Part shown: positions 53,536 through 63,600 of the stretch, one piece after another
How positions within the stretch are numbered: the first letter of the stretch is position 1
Layout: the number at the start of each line of letters is the position of its first letter
DNA from: Nitrospira sp.
GTDB taxonomy: Bacteria > Nitrospirota > Nitrospiria > Nitrospirales > UBA8639
DNA length: 64,000 bases
Direction: 5' to 3'
NCBI GenBank assembly: GCA_011523385.1
Contig: WTGX01000028.1
Span: forward strand, 53,808 to 117,807
Program-made: the position numbers and the translations under genes
The notes under the pieces: model-generated
What the model saw: the letters and a program-made list of their open reading frames with translations, nothing else
What the model was told of the DNA's origin: nothing
Database searches by the model: none

Positions 53536-54822
53536 CTAGAATAACGGCATCTGAGAGGAATCGGCTTGCCGGTCCTCTTGAGACAGCAAACAGACGGTGC
53601 CGTACTCTCCGTCATAGCCCGGAGCAATGGTGACGTTGCCCGCGCGCATGCGTTGGATCGCAAGGGCGAGGAGTTTTCCCCCGTTCTCTTCGATATCCGC
53701 AACGGGCACGTTCATCAGGATCTCGAATTCATTACCCAGCGTCGCCAGCAACTGCCGGTAGGCTTCGGTCACCCCTTTGGTATTCACTCCGGCGCCGTAC
53801 ACCTCGGCGATCAACTCGACGAGCGGAACCAGGCTCCAGTAAGGCAACGCCCTGCGGGAACGGTGCCCGGCGGGGTGATCGGCCAGCATTTCGACGCGAT
53901 GCATGACCCCGCGCGTCACGGGCTTCCCGCATTCCGGACAGACGCTGTCATGGGTTCTGGCTTCCTCCGGGGACAGGCGAATTTGACAATTCCGGTGTCC
54001 GTCGTAATGGTACTTGCCTTCTTCCGGAAAAAACTCGATCGTCCCCAGGAACAACGCGGGATCGCCACTCGTGAAGGCTGTCTTGATGCCGTCGAAAGAC
54101 AAGTCGCCGTTCAAGACGTTGGCTTCACGGCCCAACTTGCCCGGTGAATGGGCGTCGGAGTTCGAGATCAGGGTAATCTCGTCGAGCTGACTCAGCCGCC
54201 AGTTCATCGGGGGATCCGAAGACAGGCCGGTTTCAATCACCCGGATATGTGGGCTCAGTTCCCCGAAACATTCTTCCAACGAATCAAACCCCGAGTTGGC
54301 CCCGAACACCGAAAAGTGCGGAGTCCAGGCATGGGCGGGGACAAACAGGGCCTCCGGGGCGCGTTCCAGCATGATACGCAGCAATTCCTCACTGTCCAAT
54401 CCCAGGATGGGCCGTCCGTCCGAATGCAGGTTGCCGATACGCGCCAGCCTGTCCGTCACGTTCGCCACGGCGCTGAAACCGGGCGCGAAGATCAGGTTGT
54501 GCACTTTGCGCGTACGTTCGTGGCGCTTATAAATGCTGCTGATCTCGGAAGTCAGCATGAACCGGACGTCAGCCCGGCACGACTCGGGGATCCCGGCATC
54601 CACGGAAGCCGCAAGTTCCGGCTTCAGGCGATAGAGTCCCGGTTCGGCCGGTTCGAGTTTCTCCTGAAGTTCGGCGAACCAGGCCGGATGCGTGAAATCT
54701 CCGGTTCCGACGACGGTAATCCCCTTGAGTTGCGCCCAACGATAGAGACTCTCAGGGACCATGTCCTTACTGACGGCACGGGAATAGCGGGAATGAATAT
54801 GGAGATCGGCGATGAATGACAT
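53536..54822 (-). CDS. PHP-domain protein of the TIGR00375 family
   Basis: A 428-residue protein with the PHP metal-binding motif DLHIHSRYSRA at the N-terminus, further histidine and aspartate ligands (VVGTGDFTHP, ISNSDAHSPGKLG), and a CPECGKPVTRGV zinc-like knuckle near residue 300. The family often sits next to, or is fused with, a UvrD-type helicase, as seen here downstream. Activity is thought to be phosphoesterase-like; not proven. ATG 54822. Confidence 0.9.
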   Translation of the reverse strand: MSFIADLHIHSRYSRAVSKDMVPESLYRWAQLKGITVVGTGDFTHPAWFAELQEKLEPAEPGLYRLKPELAASVDAGIPESCRADVRFMLTSEISSIYKRHERTRKVHNLIFAPGFSAVANVTDRLARIGNLHSDGRPILGLDSEELLRIMLERAPEALFVPAHAWTPHFSVFGANSGFDSLEECFGELSPHIRVIETGLSSDPPMNWRLSQLDEITLISNSDAHSPGKLGREANVLNGDLSFDGIKTAFTSGDPALFLGTIEFFPEEGKYHYDGHRNCQIRLSPEEARTHDSVCPECGKPVTRGVMHRVEMLADHPAGHRSRRALPYWSLVPLVELIAEVYGAGVNTKGVTEAYRQLLATLGNEFEILMNVPVADIEENGGKLLALAIQRMRAGNVTIAPGYDGEYGTVCLLSQEDRQADSSQMPLF

Positions 54823-55059
54823 GAAGCGTTCCCGGGTAACCCGGCAAGCTTAGCGGGTACCCCAACAGGGAACAAGAGGCGGGAATTACCTAAGGAACCT
54901 CTGATTTATTGCACTATCGGGCATATGGCTGCGGAATGCCCTCTTCGTCCATGGGCTCCAATCTGGAACAAAATTTGCACAAATATTATTTGCATAAGTA
55001 TTAATTGTGCTATGGTAGTTGAACTGCCAAGTAAACATTGGCAACTTGAGTGCAAAACC

Positions 55060-56406
55060 ATGCGAAAACACGACGATAACGCTTCACAGACGCTGCACGG
55101 GCATGGAGGCCGTCCGCGATTCCTTGCCCTGGCAACCATCGTTTTTTTTACACTGTTGTGTGGAAATTTTGCCACAGCGGTTTCATCTTCCACCCATCCT
55201 CCGGCGAACACGGAATATGAAATTCCATCTGTCCTCGACGCAAGAACCATACTCTCTCCTGACGTGCGCAAAGGGCAGCACCATACCGTCCTGGATGAGG
55301 TGATACCCTTTCGATACACGTACCGTTTCAGGCTCACCTCACCGTACGGTCAATTCGAGGCTTACGGGGAAGACATGCTGAGGAACCGCATTCAGGAGAT
55401 CAAGGCTATCGCCACCATGGAAGAAGACGTGAATCACGTCAAAAGCCTGGCAGCAGGCGCACAGCATGCGATCCTGAGCCCCTTGAAATTCACGATGGGC
55501 CTGTTCACCAACCCGGTGGAAACCATTTTGGCCATACCGAAAGGCATGTGGCACATAGTCACACGAATCGGCGAAATGGCGATCGGTGACCGGGGAAACC
55601 TTGAAGACCCCGAGAACCAGGAGCTGATGGGATTTTCAACGGTCAAACGACAAGTCGCAGCGCACTTCGGCGTCGACGTGTATTCCTCCAACCGGGTCTT
55701 GCAGGACAAGCTCAATAGCTTGAGTTGGGCAGGATACGCCGGAGACGCGGCGATTCGACTCGCAACCCTGCCCATTGGAGGCCCGGCCGGAGCCGTGCTC
55801 ACCGGAACATCATTCAGCAACACGGTGAGTGAACTGCTGCGAGATTATGCGCCTGAAGAACTACGGCGACTCAACCGTCATAAACTTGAGACCATGAAAC
55901 TTGACGAATCGCTGATCGACGCCTTCCTCCAGCATCCATGGTATTCACCCCGTCATGAAACGATCCTGGTCCAGGCGTTGTTCGAAATGAATATCGTCAG
56001 CAATCGACAAGCGTTTTTTGAAGTCGCCACGTCGGCGGAGTTCGAAGAAGAGGCCCTCTTTTTCCAACGGATGGCTGAAATGCTGCTCTCGTACCATCGT
56101 AACGTGAAACCGCTCGAGCGACTCGTGGCTATCGAGGGCAGGTTGCTGATGGGGGTGACACGTGATCAAACGTTGGCCGGCATGCTTCCCATCGGCTATC
56201 TTCCCTGGAGAGTTGAACTCGCCGAGGCCACGAACGCCATCGCTGATTGGACAGTCGCCCGGCACATCGAAAACGTCGAGTTGTGGGTTGCGGGCAAGAC
56301 AACGCCGCGTGCGTCCCGAGAACTTCTCGCCAAAGGCGTGACCGTACGTCAAAAAGCCGTGGATTACCTGACGTTTCATCGGCTTGCAAACCCCGCCGAC
56401 CTCTGA
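55060..56406 (+). CDS. Exported protein of unknown function
   Basis: A 448-residue protein from ATG 55060. A signal sequence (FLALATIVFFTLLCGNFATAVSS) precedes a mostly helical mature region; ALLFNPVETILAIPKG-type segments (TMGLFTNPVETILAIPKGMWHIV) and GYAGDAAIRLATLPIGGPAGAVLTG occur in the first half. I do not recognise a family. Upstream lies an AT-rich region with GCACAA ... TTGTGC (54976-55011), which could be a regulator site. The frame is open further upstream without family sequence. Confidence 0.72.
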   Translation: MRKHDDNASQTLHGHGGRPRFLALATIVFFTLLCGNFATAVSSSTHPPANTEYEIPSVLDARTILSPDVRKGQHHTVLDEVIPFRYTYRFRLTSPYGQFEAYGEDMLRNRIQEIKAIATMEEDVNHVKSLAAGAQHAILSPLKFTMGLFTNPVETILAIPKGMWHIVTRIGEMAIGDRGNLEDPENQELMGFSTVKRQVAAHFGVDVYSSNRVLQDKLNSLSWAGYAGDAAIRLATLPIGGPAGAVLTGTSFSNTVSELLRDYAPEELRRLNRHKLETMKLDESLIDAFLQHPWYSPRHETILVQALFEMNIVSNRQAFFEVATSAEFEEEALFFQRMAEMLLSYHRNVKPLERLVAIEGRLLMGVTRDQTLAGMLPIGYLPWRVELAEATNAIADWTVARHIENVELWVAGKTTPRASRELLAKGVTVRQKAVDYLTFHRLANPADL

Positions 56407-56533
56407 CGCTCCACACACCACTTCCCCTTGCGGAAAATCGGAAAGCCAAGGGCGCAATCCGTGCAGGCGTACCATCCAGACGGCACAGCACAAAGACTTG
56501 ACGATGACCCGGCTTTGCCAGGACAATGACAGC

Positions 56534-57115
56534 ATGACAGAACAAACGAAAACTGAAACTTCTCAAGACTGGCGTCCCCAACTTCACACGATTTATGACC
56601 GGTCCGTGGAGCGGTTTGAACAAGGACATCGAGGTCTCGAACAGGTCATTGGCCCTGAGGCCCTGACGTTTCTCGATTCGATCGGAACCTCCGCCCAGGA
56701 ACTGTATGATTTCGTGGAAGATTGGGTTGAAGACGGCGAGCCGGATTTCGATGCCGTTGCGGCCATGACCGACGTCCGGCGCACGTACTTTCTGACGGTG
56801 CAAGAAGGGAAACCCTCGGACACGGTGGTCCCTTCGGCAAGCCTTCCGTCCGGCTATGCCAGGTTGGGTGGGTACCGATGGCTGCCCCGCATTATCGCCA
56901 AGGCCCGTGCCAAACTTCGCGGGGAACTCGCACCGGACATCATGTTCGGCTGTGGTGCCGACCGGCCGTTTTTGCGGAGCGTGAACATGGAGCCGGCCGA
57001 ATTCTTGAAGACCGTGTGGAACGCCGGCACTGATGATCGCTTGATCCTGGACGCCGTACAGAAAAAAGCCCTGATGACGTCAACGTCTCTCTCTCCTTCC
57101 GGGGGAGCGGAATGA
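56534..57115 (+). CDS. DUF5069 domain protein
   Basis: A 193-residue soluble protein. The second half carries the DUF5069 pattern (RLGGYRWLPRIIAKARAKLRGELAPDIMFGCGADRPFL ... EFLKTVWNAGTDDRLILDAVQKK). ATG 56534 (MTEQTKTETSQD) fits better than two upstream Met codons. It ends 6 bases before msrB. Function unknown. Confidence 0.8.
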   Translation: MTEQTKTETSQDWRPQLHTIYDRSVERFEQGHRGLEQVIGPEALTFLDSIGTSAQELYDFVEDWVEDGEPDFDAVAAMTDVRRTYFLTVQEGKPSDTVVPSASLPSGYARLGGYRWLPRIIAKARAKLRGELAPDIMFGCGADRPFLRSVNMEPAEFLKTVWNAGTDDRLILDAVQKKALMTSTSLSPSGGAE

Positions 57116-57121
57116 GGAAGC

Positions 57122-57526
57122 ATGACTGAAAAAATTCACAAATCCGATGAGGAATGGAAACAACAACTCACCCCGGAACAATATTACGTGACCCGCCAAG
57201 CCGGCACGGAACCGGCCTTCAGTGGCCCCTACTACCACCACAAGGCCCACGGGACGTATCATTGCATTTGCTGTGAGAACCCCCTGTTCCGGTCGGACCA
57301 CAAGTTCGAATCAGGGACGGGGTGGCCGAGTTTCACGCGACCCTCGAATGAAGCGGCCGTGGGGACGAAAACTGACCACAGCTACGGCATGACGCGCGTG
57401 GAAGTCACGTGCAGCCGTTGCGGTGCCCACCTGGGACACGTCTTTGACGACGGCCCCGCACCCACGGGCCAACGGTTCTGCATCAATTCCCTTTCCCTCC
57501 GTTTCAGGGATTCCTCCGAAGACTAA
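57122..57526 (+). CDS. msrB: Peptide methionine (R)-S-oxide reductase
   Basis: Repairs methionine-R-sulfoxide in proteins. 134 residues with the zinc cysteines CICC and CSRC, the GTGWPSFTRPS and GHVFDDGPAPTG motifs, and the catalytic cysteine in RFCINSLSLRF. Single-domain MsrB, cytoplasmic (no signal). Follows the DUF5069 gene by 6 bases, so probably cotranscribed. Confidence 0.96.
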   Translation: MTEKIHKSDEEWKQQLTPEQYYVTRQAGTEPAFSGPYYHHKAHGTYHCICCENPLFRSDHKFESGTGWPSFTRPSNEAAVGTKTDHSYGMTRVEVTCSRCGAHLGHVFDDGPAPTGQRFCINSLSLRFRDSSED

Positions 57527-57643
57527 GCAGACACCTGAGCCCCTCTTGTCCTACCAATGACAGCAGAAGCATGAGATGAGCGGATGACGCGACGCGCAAG
57601 CGCACGCGCCCGGCGTCCGGGGTGGGGAAGCCCCGCGGCCCCG

Positions 57644-60600
57644 TCACCACTGTGCCCCGACCTCGAACCCGATCGTGTGTTCCGGTTGAGCCACGTCGGT
57701 CTCCCGCCGGGTCGCCGTGAGGCCGAAGGAGAGGTTGCAGGAAAGGTCACAGGCGAGGGCGGGTGCGTTCTCCATCGGCGTGAGGCGCCAGCCCAGGCGG
57801 TAGTCGCGGGTGCCGGTGGCCAGGCCCAGCCCGGCATGCGGGCTGCCGGTGAACCGGCCGCTAAAGGCCGGGAAGCCCCAGGCCGCCTCCGCGGCCCAAC
57901 GGCTCGTCGCATTGCCGCTCCCCGCCCGCTGCGCCAGCGGGTTCGAGGCGAACAGCGCATCCAGGCCGCCCGTGGCTTGTCCGCCCCAGTCCTGGCGCAG
58001 GCTGAACGACGGGCCCCGTTGCGTGGCCGGGGCGGGATCGAAGGTCACCGCCGCCGCAAAGCCCTGGTCCTCGAAGTCGTCTGCGGCGTGCGTGAGCAGG
58101 GTCCGGCCATCGAGGTTCAGCGCGAGCCCGAGCGCCGGGGCGGTCCACGCCAGGCCGCCCCCGAGTTCCACCCCGAAACCGGTCTCGGCATCGCCCCCGT
58201 CATGGCGCGCCCCGACCGCCAACTTGGGGGTGAGTTGGCCCCCGTCGTCGAGCGCGACACGGTAGCTCCCTTCCAGGCCGAGCCGCAGCCGGGTGACGTT
58301 AGAATCCCCCGCGGCCAGCTCCGTGGTCTTGTCCGACATGGTCCGCGCCCATAGCGCGTCCGAGGTCAGCGCCAGCGCCGCGGGCGTGGCGCTTTTGGCC
58401 GGTTGGGGCAGCAAGTTGCCTCGCAGGCCCGCTGAGGCCATGGTCCAGTCGATGTCGGTCGCAAGCGCCTGCCCGGTGTGGGTCCGGAGCTTGACTTCCC
58501 CGGCACCGTAGCCCGTCGCGCCCCAGAGCTTCAGCCGCTCCGACGCCTCCCAGGCGGCATAGGGCACGGCCGCGGTCAGCGACGCCTCGATCGTGCCGGT
58601 GCCGGCGCGCACGGCCTGGCGGCACACCGGCCCGGTCTGGCCGGGGCAGGTTTGGGTCCCGGGCCGGGGGGTGACGTCCGTGTCACGATAGCCGCCCCGG
58701 CCCTGAGTCCGCAGCAGCGTCACGCCCACCAGCCACGTGTCCCGGGCGTAGTCCGCGCCCAGCAAGCCCGTGGTGGCCTCGCCGTCGAGCGAGAAAGTGC
58801 CCTCCCGCCCGTCGAAATTCGCCTGCGCCGCCCGGCCCCAAAAGGCGAGACTGCCGCCGGTGCCGTCCGGTCTGGCCGTGGCCGTGAAGCGGCTGCCCAG
58901 CAGCGCCTCTCGCGTCGTCAGGGGGGTGGCCTGCGTCCCGGCGCCCGTGCCCCAGGCGCTCGGGTCCCGGTCGGTGTCGAAGCTGGCCGCGCCGAACTCG
59001 GCAGCGCCGGAGCCGGTGACGGTCCCGCCGAAGCTCTGCGCGATCTGGGCCAGGGCCAGGGCCCCCTGCCGGGTCACGGCCGGAGAGCCGATGTCCGTCG
59101 CGCCGCCGGGCCCGGCGTTGCCCGACGCCGACGCGACAGCTTGCCCTGAGCCGGTCGAAGGGGCCTGCCCTGAGCCTGTCAAAGATCTGAACGCCTGCCC
59201 GGCAATGGTACCTTGGGCCCCGGGAGTGCGCGGCGCGGTCAGGCGCCCGGCGATGCCGTCCAGCGTCTGCTGCGCCACCGTGCGCCCGAAGCGGCTCAGC
59301 CACGCCGTGGGCATCGGGTCCGAGTTCACGATGGTCCCGGTCGCGGTCCCGCGCTCGATCGTGGCGCCTTGCGCGTTCGACAGCACCACTTCGAAGGTCT
59401 CCGGGTCTTCGTCGATGAGGTCGTCGATGGTGAAGATGGTAATGGTCTGCCGCACAACCCCCGGCCGGAACGTGAGCGCGCCCGAGGCGAGGTCGAAGTC
59501 GTGCCCGAACTTGGCCGTGCCCGCCTCGGTGTGCCAGCTCACCCGCACCTCGTGCGGCGCCGGGGCCGAGAGGTCCACCTGGAACGTGAACAGGTCGCCC
59601 TCCCGGACCTGCTCGTCCTCGATGGAGAGCGTGACGGCATTGGCTACGTCATCGTCGGCCACGGTGACCGAGGCGGCGTCTTTCGGCGAAGCCGCCACCA
59701 TATAGGCGGTTCCGTCCTTGCCGTCGGCGGTGAGCGTGGCCGTGACCGTGCCGTCGGGCTCGTCCTGGGTGTCGTTCACCGTGGGCACGGTGAAGGCCGC
59801 CTCGATCTGGCCCTTGGGGATGGTCACCGTGGCCGCGCCTTCGTCATCCGCCGCCACCATGTCACTGCCGTCGGCTTCTGCCACGGTGAGGGTGACGGGG
59901 AGGTCCGTGTCCGGTGCCCGGCTGGCGGTCACGGTGAAGGTGGCCGCCGCGCCTTCGGTGATGGACGCGGTCTTGGCCGTGATGGAGATCTCCGGCGGCG
60001 GCTCCAGGATGGTGAAGGCCACTGCGCCGGCGCCCTCGGCCCCGCCGCCCAGGTCCGTGGCGGCAAGCGTCCCGAGCGCCACCGTCACCGTCTCGCCGTC
60101 GCCTTCGTTCGCGCCGTCGGCGCTGGCCGCCAGCACCAGCGTCGCGGACTTGGCCGAGGGGCCGGTGAAGGTGACCGTCGGCGGCTTTGCCGGGTCGGCG
60201 CTGGCGAGGTTCGCGTGGCTGACTCCCGTCCGGCGGGCTCCTCTAGGCCGCAATGTGTAGTCGGTCCCCAGGCGCGCCGTGCCACCCACGGCGAGCGGGA
60301 TCGCCAGTGTCTCGCCCGTGACCAGCTTCCGGCCAAGCGTCAGCCGCAGGAACTTCCGCCCCGTACCCTCCGCGAGATCACCCGCCTCGGCCGACAAGGT
60401 CACCCCGGTGGCGTCGTCGTCGCGGACCGGCATCGTGGCCGTGGCAGATTCACCCACGGCATAGCCCGTGCCGGCCCCGAGTGTCGCCGTCACCGCGCCG
60501 TCCGGTTTGTCCTTCGTGTCGCTTTTGGTGGCCACCGTGAAGCCGGCCGACGCCGCGCCGGCGGCAATCGTCACCGTGCGGGTGCCGCGCGCGGACCGGG

Positions 60601-63600
60601 CGACAGAGTTGCCGGTCTGTGTGATATCCACCGTCACCGCCAGGTCGGCCGTGGGCGCCGGATCGGCCGCGAGCGTGAAGCTGGCCGCCGTCCCCTCCGT
60701 CACCGCATTGCCGGCGGTGAGGGTCAGGGTGGGCACGGTGGGTGTCGTCCCGCCGCCGGCCTGCATCGCCTTCACCGCCTCGAGCACCCGCTGCCAGCGC
60801 TGCTTCGGCGTCCCCGAGAGACGCGCAACCTGAGCCTCGAGTTCGGCGATGGTGAACCCGCTCGGCTGGCCTTTCAGCGTCTTGAGCGCCTTCTGCCACT
60901 TGGCGAGCGCGCCCGTGTTCCCCGTCACGTCCCGGTGGCGCACGATCATGGCCTCGACCAGCTTCACTACCGCCGGGTCGGCCTCGGTTGTGTCTCCCTC
61001 GGCCACGTCGGTCACCGTCACCCGGAAGGCGACCGCATCGGTCCCGCCGGGGTCGGTGGCAGTGAGCGTGGCTTCATAGACGTTGTCCTTGTTTGCGTCC
61101 GCCGGGGCTTCGAAGTTCTGCGCCGGGAGCGCGAGCGCCCCGGTCCGGCTGTGCAGTGTAAACTTGGCCGCATCGGCCCCGGTGAGGCTGAAGGCGACGC
61201 TGCCCGTCACCCCCTCCAGCAGCGGCTCGGCCGACCAGGGCTTGTTCTCCGCCACGCTCGCATCGGCAAGCTGCGTGATGGTCAAGGGTGAACCGGTGCT
61301 GTCGAGCAGGGCGTAGCGGAGGGTGCCCTCCGGTGTCGTCACCCGGTCCTCCAGGCCGTCCACGATATGGCGCAGCTTCCCGAAGGCGACGGTCAGCATC
61401 TCCGCCTCGTACACCTGGTCGTCGAGCACCGTCAGCGTGAGCTCCGCGGTGCGTGCCCCCTCGGCGAACACCAGCACCGGCTTGGCGCCTGTGAGCGGCG
61501 CGCCGGGCTTGACCGTGACGCCCGTGCTCTTCGCCGCCACGAGCGCCAGCGTGTAGTCCGTCCCCGGCGTCGCGCCCGAGAAGGCGAGTTCCAGCTCCGC
61601 CCGCTCGCCGGCCTTGAGCGCCCGCCCGAGGTCGATGGCGATGCCGGCGGCGCCGCCCTCGGGCGCCGGCGTCGCCGCGCCCGGCAGCGTCACCGGCAGG
61701 CCGTCGCCGCCCGCGCCGCCGCTCTCCTCGCTGTTCGCAGGCTTGCCCTGGTCGCGGCTGCTGGTGAACTGCGGCGTCAGCCACGGCCAAGCGTCCCAGC
61801 TCTGGTGCTGGCACGGGTAGGAGTCTGTGTCGCCCTTCGCCGGGAGATGGGCGCGGATGGCGTTGTAGGTATTGTGCGAGGTGCGCACCCCGCCGCCGGT
61901 GAAGGTATGCTCGATGTTGGCGCAGGCGCGCTGGCCGTCCGCGAGCTTCCTCACCACGTACACCGCGCGGTAGCACATCCACGAGGTGTCGGCATTGTTG
62001 TCGAAGCTGTCCGCCGCGCAGCGCCCGCCCGGCGGCGCCCGGTCCGAGAAGGTCAGCGTCAGCGAGTTCTGCGGCGTGCCGGTGGGAGTCAGCGCGAGCC
62101 CCACCTCGTTGCGGTCGTTGTGCGCGTTCGGCACCGTGGCGGTGACCGTGATGGACCCGCCCACCGGGCGGTTCGACACCCGCACGGCGTAGTCGAGGGC
62201 GTGTCCGCCCCCGGCGGCGAATACCGGCAGGTCCGTGCGCAGGTGGTACTTGTACGACATCGGCTTGACCGAGGTCACGAGATACGGCGGCGGCTCGTTC
62301 TCCCGGCCGCCCCGGACAATCTTGCCCCACGACTCGTAGACCTCCACCACCGGCGCGTCCGAGACCTCGACCGAGACGGTGCCGAGGTTGAGGTTGTTGT
62401 AGCTGGCATCCGTCGAGGTCGCAGTGTGGGTGAGCGCCAGCACGCGGTTGCGGTAGGTGCCCGCCTCGTCCACCCCGGTCACCGTCACCGTCTGCGCGGT
62501 GCTCCAGAGGTTCGACCCGCTGGGGTTGAAGGTGAGCGAGGTCGGGTTGACGTTGGCCGCCCCGCTGTGCGTGCCGCCCTTGGCGATGGCCACCGTCACG
62601 GTGTGCGTCGGCTGGGTGGCGAGCGCCAACGTGTAGGTCCCGCTGCCGGTCTCCACAATGCGCAACGCGGTCGTCGAGAAGGCGGCGTTGGCGTGGGTGT
62701 CGTTGTCCTGGATGCGGGCGAACCAGTAGGGGTGGCCGCTATTGGTGCCATCAGGTGGTGTGGTTGGGTCAACCGTGGCTTTGCTGGACAGCCCAAGTTT
62801 GCCGGATAGATCAACAAGTATAACGCCGAAGACCTCGGTCGACTCGACCGTGCCGTCGTCGATGGTCGGGAACGAGAAGGTCCTGGTCGTCTGGCCGGGG
62901 GAGAACGTTATGGTAATTATATCGTTCGTAAAGTCCTCTGGAGTGCTCGCACTGGTCGTGCCTGGCGGGCAGAGGTCGGTGCAGGAGAGAAAGGTGGCGC
63001 CCTGAACCGTGACACGAACCGGTGTCTGCCACACCCTGCTCAGGGTGAGCTGGACGATGCTGGGCTGGCCCTCGGTGACGGTTGGAATCTCGACCTTGAT
63101 GACCGGCACGTCACTCACGACGAACACCGGGGACAGGGCGTAGAAGGGGCGGCTTTCGGACCGGGCCGCGGTCGAGCCCCCGTCGATGGGACCGCCCGTC
63201 CCGCCGGGGTCGCCTGTCACCGGGAGGGTCGCGCCGAGATGGTTGCTCACGGCCTTGCCGCCGCCCGCGGTGGTGCCGGTCCAGGGACGGCTCGCGTTGT
63301 TGATGGCCCTCGCCGCGCCGTTCTCGTTGCGGTAGTCGGCCGACGCCTCGTTGTCCCAGCTCCCGTCGTAGAAGTCCGAGTAGTTGTCGGCGACCTTGCT
63401 GCCGTTCAGCCAGTAGATGAGCTCGCCCGTGCCGGTGGTGGCGGTGTTGTCGTTCGCGTCCACCGCCGAGGTCGAGGCCAGGGCCTTGAAGCGGTTCCCG
63501 CAGGCGTCGGTGATGGCACTATGGCCGGCCTTGGCCCCGGTCTGCACGAACGTGTTGTAGTCGTCGATGTCGGCCGAGGTCCCGTCCCGCGTCGTCGAGG

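Noticed and set aside
58293..62809. Several long plus-strand reading frames inside the autotransporter gene
   Set aside because: They are shadows caused by high GC in the opposite strand; only the minus frame has domain structure and a signal peptide.
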